DNA of 64,000 bases from Aquimarina sp. BL5 (GCF_003443675.1 NZ_CP031963.1:3991501-4055500), one strand, 5' to 3'; counted from the first letter of the stretch, positions 16,184 to 25,370 are shown. A program made the numbers and translations. The notes: generated by a model from the sequence alone, not told the origin.

Positions 16184-16798
16184 TTAATTTATAAGCTTTT
16201 GGTCAGGATCATTGTCTAATTCCAGTGCGGAATAATCTAATGTCCAACCAATAGATTCTGCAACAGTTTCCATAAGTGAAATAACAGTAAGTAATTCTTT
16301 GCCGGCTGATTCGATTAATCCACTTTCGGGTATTTTATCGATGATAAATTGCTTAGCTTCTTGATTTATATCAGTAAGATCATTAGAAGTCATCGGATTA
16401 AGCCAGCCTTCTTTTTTATCATAATATTTAAAGTCGGTTTCTATGGTTAGTAGTTTTGGCTTTGGAAATTGAGTTAATACAATTCTTTTGTTTTTAGTAT
16501 CACTATCTAATTTTATTTTAGAAAGATCAAAACCCACGTGTGCTTTAGCATCAATAAGAATTAAAGCTTTTTTCTTCCCTCTAATGGTTTTAAAGAATTT
16601 TTCTTTTACACTTTCGTAATGATAGATTTCGGCAAAATCGCCTTCCACAGTAACTAGCTTACAAACACTTCTGATTTTTTCCATTAGGATAGTAGATTGT
16701 GTTTGTATACCAGCTCTTTTTTTTGCCGCGTTAAATCTGGAAAAAATAAAATACGCCAAAACAGAACCTATTAATAACCCAATAAATAATAACTCCAT
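16184..16798 (-). CDS. DUF4230 membrane-anchored protein
   Basis: The 204-residue protein has one N-terminal membrane helix (about 2-19) followed by a soluble DUF4230-like domain. This contains KVV-type strands such as KLVTVEGDFAEIYHY and KALILIDAKAHVGFDLSKI. The function is unknown. It is one base downstream of the DUF4260 gene, so translation is probably coupled. Confidence 0.82.
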   Translation of the reverse strand: MELLFIGLLIGSVLAYFIFSRFNAAKKRAGIQTQSTILMEKIRSVCKLVTVEGDFAEIYHYESVKEKFFKTIRGKKKALILIDAKAHVGFDLSKIKLDSDTKNKRIVLTQFPKPKLLTIETDFKYYDKKEGWLNPMTSNDLTDINQEAKQFIIDKIPESGLIESAGKELLTVISLMETVAESIGWTLDYSALELDNDPDQKLIN

Positions 16799-16799
16799 A

Positions 16800-17159
16800 T
16801 TAATTCCTTTTACCTATCTCACCAAGGTGTGTAAATTTAAATCCTTTTTCATGTTTTAATCCATAACCTAAAACTCTATCAAAGGCAGCATGCGAAAATA
16901 GAATAATTCCGCATAGTTGTATAAGCTCATTTGATAAATATATCCCAAAGCAAAACATGAAAATAGCTAAACCTTTATGATGAAATATATTGTAGGTAAA
17001 TGCACCAATTCTGTTATTAATAATATATCCTAACATTCCTATATCCGGCACCAAAAATAAGGCCAAGAATAACCACCAGGAAAAAGACAATAGGCTGAAT
17101 AGATAGATTCCTAGTCCTAACATAGCAAGTTCTTCTAATTGCAAGGTAGTTTTCATCAT
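16800..17159 (-). CDS. DUF4260 small membrane protein
   Basis: The 119-residue, mostly hydrophobic protein has about four membrane segments. Its pattern fits DUF4260: ELAMLGLGIYL near the start, LVPDIGMLGY, TYNIFHHKGLAI, then HAAFDRVLGYGLKHEKGFKFTHLG. The function is unknown. Its start overlaps the stop of the cyclase-family gene by 4 bases. Confidence 0.85.
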   Translation of the reverse strand: MMKTTLQLEELAMLGLGIYLFSLLSFSWWLFLALFLVPDIGMLGYIINNRIGAFTYNIFHHKGLAIFMFCFGIYLSNELIQLCGIILFSHAAFDRVLGYGLKHEKGFKFTHLGEIGKRN

Positions 17160-17905
17160 GACTTCAGTGTTTTGTATAAAATTGGTTTGCTTGGAGAAGC
17201 GTCATTCTCGAAGGAGGCAATTTGAAGATTTAAGATGTAAGTACCATCTGGGATTTCATTTTTTACAAAAATCATTTCAGTAATAGTAGCTTCAAGTCGT
17301 GGAGCTTCTGGATAGTTCCAAAAAGCTTTATGGGCTAATAGTTTTCCGTCATCTTTTTCTTTATCAACTGATGGTAAATCAATCAAGAGGTGATCAATTT
17401 CTATTTCGCGCATATATAGAGCCGCTTCTTTAGATATATACGGCCAGTTCGTATGAGAATATTGTTTGCTAAGTTTTTCTTCGGTATTGGGAAGCGTTCG
17501 GATAATTAAAGCTTTTGGATTAGCTTGTAAAGCTGTCTTTATTTGATTTTTAGTAATCACAAAATCATCTCCCTGTTTCTCTGGGTTTATGGTAACGAGT
17601 TCAGCCGTAAAAAAGAATTGTTTTAATGTTTGATTAATGCTGTAGAACCCTTTGGTTATATGTCCAATACATTCTGTGTGTGTGCCGTGTCCGTGTGGAT
17701 TAAAGTAGATGCTATTAAAATTTGTAGAAGCACCTTCAGAAACTTTTCCTATCCAATCTCCATCCGTAACCGGTTCGATTTTTGGAGCTGGAATATACCA
17801 GGCATTCACATTTTCATTAGTCGCTCTTAATGGGATTGATATATCAAGTGGTTGTGATAGATCAACTTTATAAGTGACGTTTTTATAATGTATACTAGTA
17901 ATCAT
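17156..17905 (-). CDS. Cyclase-family (kynurenine formamidase-like) metal-dependent hydrolase
   Basis: The 249-residue protein belongs to the KynB-like cyclase family. It shows an N-terminal DLSQPLDISIPL and the metal-binding motif NPHGHGTHTECIGH. Later come LLIDLPSVDKEKDDGKLLAHKAFW and a C-terminal NLQIASFENDASPSKPI. Family members hydrolyse amides or esters such as N-formylkynurenine. No other tryptophan catabolism gene is nearby, so the substrate is open. It overlaps the DUF4260 gene and lies 7 bases downstream of the methyltransferase. Confidence 0.85.
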   Translation of the reverse strand: MITSIHYKNVTYKVDLSQPLDISIPLRATNENVNAWYIPAPKIEPVTDGDWIGKVSEGASTNFNSIYFNPHGHGTHTECIGHITKGFYSINQTLKQFFFTAELVTINPEKQGDDFVITKNQIKTALQANPKALIIRTLPNTEEKLSKQYSHTNWPYISKEAALYMREIEIDHLLIDLPSVDKEKDDGKLLAHKAFWNYPEAPRLEATITEMIFVKNEIPDGTYILNLQIASFENDASPSKPILYKTLKS

Positions 17906-17912
17906 TAAATTG

Positions 17913-18701
17913 TTAGTCTGTAGTTTTGACTACAAGAAACAGATAATCCCCATCTGTATTTTCATAGTTTTTTATAATATCGTTTATTTTGCCTGAATCT
18001 ATATCTTTTTCTAAAGCATTTAGACCATTTTCTACCTCTAAAGCATTAGAAAGTGATGAGAAAGACGATATTCCATGCCTTACTTTAGGATTAAAATATA
18101 GTTTTGGATTGTGTTTTCCTGAATATAGAAAAAGATCCTCTAGATCCGGTTTAATAAAATACTTTTCTGTTTTTTCTATAACCAATCCATTTTTATGTAG
18201 GCTCCTTTTAACTGTTTCTAGCGAAGGCATTTGATTCATAGAATCTTCCAGCATTTTTGGAAAGTAATGGCATAACCAATATCCTTTCATTTGTTCTGGA
18301 GTAGCCGTAAAAATTACAATGTTCCCCTCTGGTTTTAAAACCTTATGTAATGATGCAAAACCTTGATCCAAACTATCCCAGTGATGAAGTGTTAAACTTG
18401 CAACTATTCCATCTATACTATTTTCTGAAAGCCCTAAAATTTCAGCTTTTCCAATTTTCCAGAGTACATTATTACTTGGGATTTTAGCTTTTTCTAACAT
18501 CTCCGAAGAAGGGTCAATACCTATAAACTGATATCCTTTTTTGTCAAATTGTTTTGTGTAATTGCCCGTGCCACATCCAATATCTAAATACATTCCTTTG
18601 GCTGAAGGATTAAGAAGTGTAAGTAATCTATTAAAAAGATAAGGATCTGCTGTACGAGTGGTATTATAATTGGTTCCTATGACATCATATTTTTCTTGCA
18701 T
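17913..18701 (-). CDS. Class I SAM-dependent methyltransferase
   Basis: The 262-residue protein has the SAM-binding motif I YLDIGCGTGNYTKQF (about 38-52), an acidic motif II at FIGIDPSSEML and the post-I region GIVASLTLHHWDSLDQGF. This matches UbiE/BioC-like methyltransferases. The substrate is unknown. It is 28 bases downstream of hemW and probably belongs to the same transcript. Confidence 0.88.
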   Translation of the reverse strand: MQEKYDVIGTNYNTTRTADPYLFNRLLTLLNPSAKGMYLDIGCGTGNYTKQFDKKGYQFIGIDPSSEMLEKAKIPSNNVLWKIGKAEILGLSENSIDGIVASLTLHHWDSLDQGFASLHKVLKPEGNIVIFTATPEQMKGYWLCHYFPKMLEDSMNQMPSLETVKRSLHKNGLVIEKTEKYFIKPDLEDLFLYSGKHNPKLYFNPKVRHGISSFSSLSNALEVENGLNALEKDIDSGKINDIIKNYENTDGDYLFLVVKTTD

Positions 18702-18729
18702 TACCTAGATTTTAATTTAGGAGAATAGA

Positions 18730-19914
18730 TTACCCTAAATTTAACAAGAAAAGATCACTTGCGATACCATCACTTAAAAACTTTCCTTTTTTGGTGACTA
18801 TTAATATATCTCCATCAAGAAATAAAAGATGCTCATCAAGATGTTTCTGCCCTTGTTTCAATAAATATTCTTTATAACTAACTCCAAAATCATTTTCTAT
18901 TTTTTGCAGAGATACTCCCCAAATAGTTCTTAATCCAGTCATTACATACTCATTATATTTATCGGTAGTTGTTAGTGTTTCGATCTCTCTTGGGAGTTTA
19001 TTTTCCTGAAGTGCTTTGATATATTTTATGTTGTTGTTAATGTTCCAGCTGCGTTCTTTTCCGTTATAGGAGTGTGCAGAAGGTCCAATACCCAAATAAT
19101 GCTTGCCTTGCCAATAAGCAGTGTTATTTTTACTAAAATATCCTTGCTTTCCGAAATTAGAAAACTCATAATATTCAAAACCTGCATGTTCCATCGTTTC
19201 CACAAGGATATCGAAATGTTCCTGTGCCAGTTCATCCTCGATAGGAGAAATAATTCCTTTTTCAATGAAAGACGATAAGGCTGTATTGGGCTCCACGGTT
19301 AATGCATAGCTTGATATATGAGGAATTCCAGTATCTAATGCTATTTTTAGATTTTCTTGCCATCGTTCTGAAGACATTCCCGGAATTCCATAAATCAGAT
19401 CTATTGATATATTATCGAACTGGCTAGTCGCAAGAAATAAACAATCCAAAGCTTCCTTAGCGTTGTGAGCGCGATTCATTAGTTTTAGATCTTCTTCGAA
19501 AAAAGATTGAATGCCAATACTTAATCGATTTACCTCGGTAGGAGCTAATGATTTTATATATGCTTCTGTCAGATCATCTGGATTGGCTTCTATGGTGATT
19601 TCTACTTCATCAGAAACGAGGTAGTTTTCGTAGATCGTATCAATAATAAACTTTAATGCAGAAACAGATAAGATACTTGGAGTTCCACCGCCAAAATATA
19701 TAGTTTCAATGACTTCGTGATCATCAATTTCTGGTCTTCTCAATTTGATTTCGTTACATAATGCAAAAACCATTTGATCTTTCTTCTTAGTAGAAGTGGA
19801 GAAATGAAAGTCACAGTAGTGACAAGCTTGTTTGCAAAATGGAATATGTATATAGATGCCGCTGATGATGTTTGGTTTTAGAGTTATGATGTACGATTCT
19901 AATTCTGAAATCAA
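18730..19914 (-). CDS. hemW: HemW, heme chaperone-like radical SAM protein
   Basis: The protein has the radical SAM cluster motif HIPFCKQACHYCDF (Cys27, Cys31 and Cys34 when counted from the TTG at 19914). It also shows YFGGGTPSILS, LSIGIQSF, the HemW signature DLIYGIPG and a C-terminal HemN-type domain. HemW proteins bind heme and were earlier mislabelled coproporphyrinogen oxidases. No ATG lies near the expected start: the frame offers a TTG at 19914, or an ATC at 19866 directly before SGIYIHIPF, where the family usually starts with Met. It follows ruvC by 16 bases. Confidence 0.9.
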   Translation of the reverse strand: MISELESYIITLKPNIISGIYIHIPFCKQACHYCDFHFSTSTKKKDQMVFALCNEIKLRRPEIDDHEVIETIYFGGGTPSILSVSALKFIIDTIYENYLVSDEVEITIEANPDDLTEAYIKSLAPTEVNRLSIGIQSFFEEDLKLMNRAHNAKEALDCLFLATSQFDNISIDLIYGIPGMSSERWQENLKIALDTGIPHISSYALTVEPNTALSSFIEKGIISPIEDELAQEHFDILVETMEHAGFEYYEFSNFGKQGYFSKNNTAYWQGKHYLGIGPSAHSYNGKERSWNINNNIKYIKALQENKLPREIETLTTTDKYNEYVMTGLRTIWGVSLQKIENDFGVSYKEYLLKQGQKHLDEHLLFLDGDILIVTKKGKFLSDGIASDLFLLNLG

Positions 19915-19930
19915 AATTCGTAATTCTTAA

Positions 19931-20488
19931 TTACTTTTTCACTCTCTTTTCATTTTGTTTTACAAAAGCTTCCCAACCAGTATAACTTTTACCAACTATA
20001 TTAGCTCTGCCCATATTGTAAAAATGACAAACTGCCGCTGCTAATCCATCGGTAGAATCCAGGTTTTTAGGTAATGTTTTTAATTTTAAAAGACTTTGTA
20101 GCATTTTTGCGACCTGTTCTTTACTAGCATTACCATTACCGGTAATGGCCATTTTTATTTTTTTTGGAGAGTATTCAGTAATGGGTACCTCTCTGCTTAA
20201 TCCAGCTGCCATCGCTACTCCTTGAGCACGACCAAGCTTTAACATAGATTGGACATTTTTACCAAAAAACGGTGCTTCGATAGCTATTTCATCTGGATGA
20301 TAGGTGTCTATGAGTTCAACAGTTCGTTCGAAGATTAGTTTTAATTTTAGATAATGATCATCATATTTACTAAGCTGTAGCTCATTAAGTTGTAAAAAAG
20401 ACATTTTTTTCTTCACCACTTTAATCAATCCAAACCCCATAATGGTGGTTCCAGGATCAATACCTAATATTATTTTTTCGCTTTCCAA
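19931..20488 (-). CDS. ruvC: Holliday junction resolvase RuvC
   Basis: At 185 residues this matches RuvC. Acidic catalytic residues are visible at Asp11 (GIDPGTTIMGFG), Glu71 (IAIEAPFFGKNVQS) and Asp144/Asp147 (LDSTDGLAAAVCH), with KLGRAQGVAM in between. It resolves Holliday junctions in recombinational repair together with RuvAB, which is not in the window. It is the first gene of a run of eight closely spaced minus-strand genes ending with the yjbR-like gene. Confidence 0.96.
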   Translation of the reverse strand: MESEKIILGIDPGTTIMGFGLIKVVKKKMSFLQLNELQLSKYDDHYLKLKLIFERTVELIDTYHPDEIAIEAPFFGKNVQSMLKLGRAQGVAMAAGLSREVPITEYSPKKIKMAITGNGNASKEQVAKMLQSLLKLKTLPKNLDSTDGLAAAVCHFYNMGRANIVGKSYTGWEAFVKQNEKRVKK

Positions 20489-20538
20489 CTAACAATGAAT
20501 TTTTACAAAACTAAGGATTTAAGAATAAGAAGTGGTTC

Positions 20539-21018
20539 TTAATTGATGCGAATTACAAGTGGAAGTTTATATCGTGTTGTCACAGGAGTGCTTCGAGTAT
20601 GAGCAGGTTCTATTTCTGGAAGATTATCAATACTTTCTTCTAAGATGTCTCTAAAATCAGGAACCTGAGAAGCAATTATATCGGGGGTTAAAAAATCTTC
20701 GAGCTTAATTTCTCCATCTTTAGTAATCAATAATGGAATCCAGACAGTGTCATTAATAGCCTGTTTTACAGTAATTATATGATTCGCTAGATAATCACCA
20801 ACTTGTTCATTTATAGTTTTTTGAAAACAAAGTTCCAGCTCATCCTGAGATACATGCCTACAAGCTTTAAATAATGGAGGTTCGTCGACTTGGTTTTTAT
20901 CAATTTCGCTCCACATTTGTTTTAACACCTGTTCGCTATTCTCTTTTTTAACAATCAAATTATCACAGGAACATACTGTGAAAATCAAAATAGATATATA
21001 ATAAACCCTTTTAATCAT
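20539..21018 (-). CDS. Lipoprotein with TonB C-terminal-like domain
   Basis: From the ATG at 21018 the protein has 159 residues and begins with a lipoprotein signal peptide ending FTVCSCDN. The start at 21066 would put 16 non-signal residues in front and is rejected. The C-terminal half (WIPLLITKDGEIKLED ... ESIDNLPEIEPAHTRSTPVTTRYKLPLVI) follows the TonB C-terminal domain pattern common in exported Bacteroidota proteins. It lies 50 bases upstream of ruvC on the same strand. Its role is unknown. Confidence 0.7.
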   Translation of the reverse strand: MIKRVYYISILIFTVCSCDNLIVKKENSEQVLKQMWSEIDKNQVDEPPLFKACRHVSQDELELCFQKTINEQVGDYLANHIITVKQAINDTVWIPLLITKDGEIKLEDFLTPDIIASQVPDFRDILEESIDNLPEIEPAHTRSTPVTTRYKLPLVIRIN

Positions 21019-21242
21019 TGATAATTTTATTCGCTGTAAAAATACGTGATGTATTTCTAAGCGCATAAAATTAAAGTTTTTTATTCAGAAGGTTGATGTA
21101 ATTGTAGTTAGAAAGCAATAGTTTGATAGATCTACAAGATTATTTCTTTTTAGCATCTTTTTATTTGTTTTAATAGCTTTTTCTAATTTTGCTGTCACTA
21201 TTGTTTTCTCACAAATACCCTCTTTATAAAAATTTTAATGGA

Positions 21243-21614
21243 TTATGGGTTACTATTATCTTCTTTATTAATTTCTTTAAGTATCGTTTCCAGATCTTCG
21301 ATATTCATATCGTTTTTCTTTACAAAAAAGGATACCATATTTCTAAAAGACCCATTGAAGTAATTATTCATTAACTTGTTTAAGGATTGATTACTATACT
21401 CTTCTTTTTTAACTAATGGAAAATACACGTATCCTTTACCTTCTTTACGATGAGAAACAAATTCTTTGTTTTCCAGAATCCTAATAATCGTAGAAATTGT
21501 ATTGTATGCAGGTTTTGGTTCCGACATTTTATCAATAATAGCGGCTACATTTCCTTCTCCGAGCTCCCATAAGAGTTGCATTACTTCTTCTTCTGCCTTG
21601 GTGAGTTGCTTCAT
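21243..21614 (-). CDS. BlaI/MecI-family transcriptional repressor (copy 2)
   Basis: This 123-residue protein is the same length as the copy at 3907 and has the BlaI winged-helix pattern LTKAEEEVMQLLWELGEG ... PAYNTISTIIRILENKEFVSH. It lies 189 bases downstream of the second M56 protease gene, the reverse of the usual repressor-first order and not overlapping it. That leaves room for its own promoter. The likely DNA targets are the inverted repeats upstream of the M56 gene, by analogy with copy 1. Confidence 0.92.
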   Translation of the reverse strand: MKQLTKAEEEVMQLLWELGEGNVAAIIDKMSEPKPAYNTISTIIRILENKEFVSHRKEGKGYVYFPLVKKEEYSNQSLNKLMNNYFNGSFRNMVSFFVKKNDMNIEDLETILKEINKEDNSNP

Positions 21615-21803
21615 TTATTAAATTATATGGTGTGTGTTACGTCTAGTTTATTATTGAATTTTTAATATGTAAAGATCTCCTTTTTATGAAATAGATCATA
21701 CGCTAATAAAAATATTAGCTGAAATAATATGGTTTGAACTATGTATTGAAGCATATCTTTTAATATTAATAGTTTGCTTGTCTTATCAATTTTTTTGTTC
21801 TTC

Positions 21804-23612
21804 TTACATATCTAATGTAATCGAATAAGAAGGTACATTAATGCCTTTTGCATTTGTAATCACATTAAAGTCTAGAATATCCGCTCCTTTTTCTTCCATT
21901 AATTTCTTTCTGAAAGAAAGTTCGCATTTCCCATCTTTTGAGTTTTCTTGATAACCCTCTCCATAAACAATTCTCAAATGATATATTCCACCAGGAATAT
22001 TTCGAGCATAATAATCTGTGTTTTTAGGTAAATATAGTGTTCTTACCACTTTAGAATTTTCATTGGAAACGATGTCAACAATTATGTCGGCATTTTTCCC
22101 ACTGGTAAATTTCAAATAGTTGTCAATTTTATAATCGTATTTGGTATCTCCTTGATTTGCGCAATAAGGTTCTGCCTCTTTCTTAGAGATTTCATTGGCT
22201 CTTGGCGATATTTTATTACGATACTGTTCTGTAAGTTTTTGAGCAACTTCGAGACTTTTTTCGTCTCCGCTCTTGTTAATTGTCTCCAGAGAATGACCAT
22301 TTTTGTTTTGTAAATTTTCAGGGAGTAAATCTATATCTAAAGAATATGAAGGAACGTGTTTCCCCTTATTTGTTACAATAGCTGTAAAATCAAGGATATC
22401 TTGTCCTTGTTCAAATAATACTTCTTTTTTAAGGAAGCCTATACAAGAACCATCAACGTCTTTTTCTGCATACTCTTCTCCATAAATTACATCTATACGA
22501 TAAACTCCTTCAGGAATATTTCTTATGAAGTAAGTCTGAGATCTGGTTATAAAAGCTTTTCTGATAACTTCTGACGTTTTTAAAGAAACTATTTTCGCAA
22601 TGATATTAGCATGTTTTCCGTTGGTTACTTTTAAGTAGTTATCTAATGTGTAATCGTATTTAGAATCTTTATTTAGACAATCAGACTGATTGCTTGATTG
22701 TATTCTTTCTTTAGCATCTGTTAACTTAGCGTTATCTGTATCTTTACAAGAAGTGTAGGTTAGGATACCTGTAATTACTGGTATTAGAAGTAGGTATTTA
22801 AATTTTGCAATAGATTTTGATTGGGACTTTTGTAACATAAGTATTCGTTTTTTGATTAATGATTGATTGAAAAATTGATTAATGAATGTTATTTTTTCTG
22901 TCTGAAAAGCAGCATTAAGTAGTTGTTCTATATAGTTTCTTTGATTGACTTTACTAATGGTAACGGAGTCTGCGATGTATTCATGAAGTAAGGTGATCCG
23001 TGCTTGGTAAATATAGATCAGCGGGTTCCACCATAGTAATATCTTTAATATTTCTATACTTATTTGATCGATGGTATGTTTATGATTTACATGAACTAGC
23101 TCGTGTGAAATGATATTCTTCTTTTCTTCTTCTGTTAAGGAGTCGCCTAAAAAGATGGTATTCCAAAATGAAAATGCGTGGGAACTATTGGAGAGTACTA
23201 CAATTCTTTTGTCAAATGCTCTGGTAATGTTAGAAACATTTCTCAGAATATGTAGTTTATGAAATTTTAGAATAAGAAGAATAAAGCTAACAATGATCCC
23301 TATAAAATATATTACTATCCACCAATTAACTGATTGAGTAGACATTTTTGAGATGGCTTCAGTTTGATTTATGTTGGGGATAATAGTTTTGGTAGAAGCT
23401 ATAATAGTTCTCTCTATATTCAATACATAAGTTTCTGCTGAGCTTGAATTTAAAAAATCAATTTCTATGAATGGTAATATTAAAGATAGAAATGGAACAG
23501 CAAGCAGATACAATCGGTTCCAATTAAAAAAGGTATCTTTTTTATGTAAAACATCATATATAACAAGAAATAAAAGCTGAAATATTAGAACTTGAAGTAG
23601 GTAATGGAACAT
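21804..23612 (-). CDS. M56 (BlaR1-like) metalloprotease with duplicated C-terminal domain
   Basis: The 602-residue protein has membrane segments near 5-20, 35-52, 98-118 and 190-202, the zinc motif HELVH (170-174) and the downstream Glu211 in LLHEYIAD. A hydrophobic stretch at 272-288 ends TYTSC. Outside the membrane it has two homologous domains of about 119 residues (about 312-430 and 484-602). Both contain KYDY...DNYLK, GK.A.II, RNIP.G.Y, YGE.Y and VPSYS. The repeats differ from classical penicillin-binding sensor domains and may bind a different ligand. The partner BlaI-like gene is downstream. Confidence 0.88.
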   Translation of the reverse strand: MFHYLLQVLIFQLLFLVIYDVLHKKDTFFNWNRLYLLAVPFLSLILPFIEIDFLNSSSAETYVLNIERTIIASTKTIIPNINQTEAISKMSTQSVNWWIVIYFIGIIVSFILLILKFHKLHILRNVSNITRAFDKRIVVLSNSSHAFSFWNTIFLGDSLTEEEKKNIISHELVHVNHKHTIDQISIEILKILLWWNPLIYIYQARITLLHEYIADSVTISKVNQRNYIEQLLNAAFQTEKITFINQFFNQSLIKKRILMLQKSQSKSIAKFKYLLLIPVITGILTYTSCKDTDNAKLTDAKERIQSSNQSDCLNKDSKYDYTLDNYLKVTNGKHANIIAKIVSLKTSEVIRKAFITRSQTYFIRNIPEGVYRIDVIYGEEYAEKDVDGSCIGFLKKEVLFEQGQDILDFTAIVTNKGKHVPSYSLDIDLLPENLQNKNGHSLETINKSGDEKSLEVAQKLTEQYRNKISPRANEISKKEAEPYCANQGDTKYDYKIDNYLKFTSGKNADIIVDIVSNENSKVVRTLYLPKNTDYYARNIPGGIYHLRIVYGEGYQENSKDGKCELSFRKKLMEEKGADILDFNVITNAKGINVPSYSITLDM

Positions 23613-23643
23613 GTTTTTTATTTTAAAATTATTAGAGAATCAT

Positions 23644-23688
23644 GTCAATTCTGAGTCTATTTAGAGAAAAAAGTAGACTCAGATTGAC
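23644..23688. other. Hairpin in the leader region of the second M56 gene
   Basis: Arms at 23644-23659 and 23674-23688 are complementary over 15 bases with one bulged base, around a 14-base purine-rich loop. It lies 32 to 76 bases upstream of the M56 start codon, between the start and the palindromic operators. It could be an mRNA leader structure or a decayed repeat. Confidence 0.5.
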
Positions 23689-23720
23689 GACCCCAATATT
23701 ATTTAAGCTATAACTAAATT

Positions 23721-23791
23721 CATTCAACTAATATTTTAGTTGAATGACAAATATAGGTATTTTTTTATTTTAACTAAGTTTTTAGTTAAAA
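23721..23791. promoter_or_regulatory. Twin palindromic operators upstream of the second BlaI/M56 system
   Basis: Two perfect inverted repeats share the core AACTAA-N4-TTAGTT. One has 11-base arms (23721-23731 and 23736-23746), the other 10-base arms (23768-23777 and 23782-23791). Their centres are 46 bases apart. They lie 110 to 180 bases upstream of the M56 start and about 80 to 150 bases from the end of the TonB-C-like gene. This core differs from the TACA-nn-TGTA operator of the first BlaI copy. Binding by BlaI copy 2 is inferred. Confidence 0.65.
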
Positions 23792-23867
23792 AAATAGTAT
23801 TCTTTTTTAGAAGATTTTTTTTGTAAAGTTCTTTTAGTGCGTATTGAAACGGTTTAGAGATTTTGAA

Positions 23868-24287
23868 TTATAGGTTAGTGATGGTGTTTTTAATCTCAAA
23901 CTGAATCAATATATTGTAAAAATCTTGGGGATCTATATTAATTTCTGATACAGAAGTAGCAGGAATAATATCAGGAAAGGACTGTAAAGTTCTAAAAGCT
24001 TCTTTTTCTAATTCTGGTGATGACCCTTTAACCTGTATATTACTAATTTTTCCTTCATTAATAATATTAAATCTTACATAAATACGATTCAGACCAGATT
24101 GGGCATAGGAAGATACAGATAAAATATTGTAGTTTTCTTTTACGTATGTTTCAATATCATTACAGACGCAATGTTTTCGAACACGTTCTATGGTTTTGTC
24201 TTTACATCTAGTCGTAGTAGGTTTGTTTTGCGCATAGGAATTAAATCCGATTAGTAAAATAGGGATAACTTTCAGAAACTGTTTCAT
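23868..24287 (-). CDS. Exported protein with TonB C-terminal-like domain
   Basis: The 139-residue protein has a signal peptide ending NSYAQ. Its C-terminal half follows the TonB C-terminal pattern (IYVRFNIINEGKISNIQVKGSSPELEKEAFRTLQSFP). With no membrane anchor or proline-rich spacer it cannot act as a classical TonB; related short proteins are common in Bacteroidota and their role is unclear. It lies upstream of the second M56 gene on the same strand, separated by 255 bases that hold the twin operators. Confidence 0.7.
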   Translation of the reverse strand: MKQFLKVIPILLIGFNSYAQNKPTTTRCKDKTIERVRKHCVCNDIETYVKENYNILSVSSYAQSGLNRIYVRFNIINEGKISNIQVKGSSPELEKEAFRTLQSFPDIIPATSVSEINIDPQDFYNILIQFEIKNTITNL

Positions 24288-24446
24288 GATTTTGGAGGGT
24301 AGATTAGTTGTTTAAAAGTTTATACTTGCTCTAACAAAAATAATTTGTCTATCACCTTTAGATGTTACCTAAAGTTTAATTATTATGGTGAGTAATATTT
24401 TATTTAACCGTAACAAAAAACAATATTCTGAGTCTAATGAGTTACT

Positions 24447-24947
24447 ATGGATATAGCATTAGTAATTATTGGTTTTATTTTATGTCTTATTGGTATTATT
24501 GGTAGTTTTCTACCAGTATTGCCGGGACCGTTAACATCCTGGATTGGTTTATTAATACTTCATTTCGCAGATGTTATTCCTCAAAATTGGACTTTTTTGG
24601 GGATTACATTAGGAATTGCGGTGTTAGTTTGGGTATTGGATTATATTGTTCCAGCATGGGGGACAAAACGCTTTGGAGGAACAAAATATGGGATGATTGG
24701 TAGTTCTATTGGACTTATTATTGGTTTGTTATTTTTAGGGCCTTTTGGTATTATTATTGGTCCTTTTGCAGGCGCTTTTATCGGTGAGTTGATTAAGGAT
24801 AGTAATGATTCTTCTAAAGCGTTAAAAGCTGCTTTTGGATCATTTTTAGGGTTTCTTGCCGGCACTTTTGTGAAATTTGTAGTTTCTATTGCTTTTATTA
24901 TTTTATATGTGAACAAGGTTTGGGAATATTGGGGAGAACTATTTTAA
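24447..24947 (+). CDS. DUF456 membrane protein
   Basis: The 166-residue, glycine-rich hydrophobic protein has the DUF456 pattern: GIIGSFLPVLPGPLTSW near the N-terminus, LDYIVPAWGTKRFGGTKYGMIGSSIGLIIG in the middle and GPFAGAFIGEL. About four or five membrane segments with GxxxG-like motifs are visible. The function is unknown. It is monocistronic and ends at a strong terminator. Confidence 0.88.
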   Translation: MDIALVIIGFILCLIGIIGSFLPVLPGPLTSWIGLLILHFADVIPQNWTFLGITLGIAVLVWVLDYIVPAWGTKRFGGTKYGMIGSSIGLIIGLLFLGPFGIIIGPFAGAFIGELIKDSNDSSKALKAAFGSFLGFLAGTFVKFVVSIAFIILYVNKVWEYWGELF

Positions 24948-25003
24948 AACAGTTCTTTAGATATTAAAAATGTAATTGTTTTTCCTGAAATATATAGACA
25001 AAC

Positions 25004-25030
25004 AAAAAAGAGCGTCTCCACGCTCTTTTT
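25004..25030 (+). terminator. Intrinsic terminator after DUF456 gene
   Basis: An 11-bp stem (arms 25005-25015 and 25020-25030, core GAGCGT/ACGCTC) with a CTCC loop is flanked by A-runs and T-runs. It could work in both directions. The stretch from 25031 to 25370 shows no gene and only AT-rich sequence. Confidence 0.88.
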
Positions 25031-25370
25031 CTTCACACAAATCATCTTAATTTAGGGGCTTAATCTAAAATTAAAACTCACTTTGTAAAGATACTACAAA
25101 ACTCGTAACCACCAAACTTTTTGTGTATTTTATCGTAAAATAATGTCATTTTAACATTATTAATTCATAATTTTGATTAAAAAGTAAGATTAATACTACA
25201 TTTTGAAATTACATTACTTGATTGAACGTAAAATTTAATACAATTCATAAACAATCTGGCAATTTCTATCATAAGCCTATAATGAGGTTTTTAAATTTAT
25301 TTAAAAAAGAGAGGGGGTAACATTTCTGTTCTTACAAACATTAATGCTAAATTTTAAATATAATTATATT

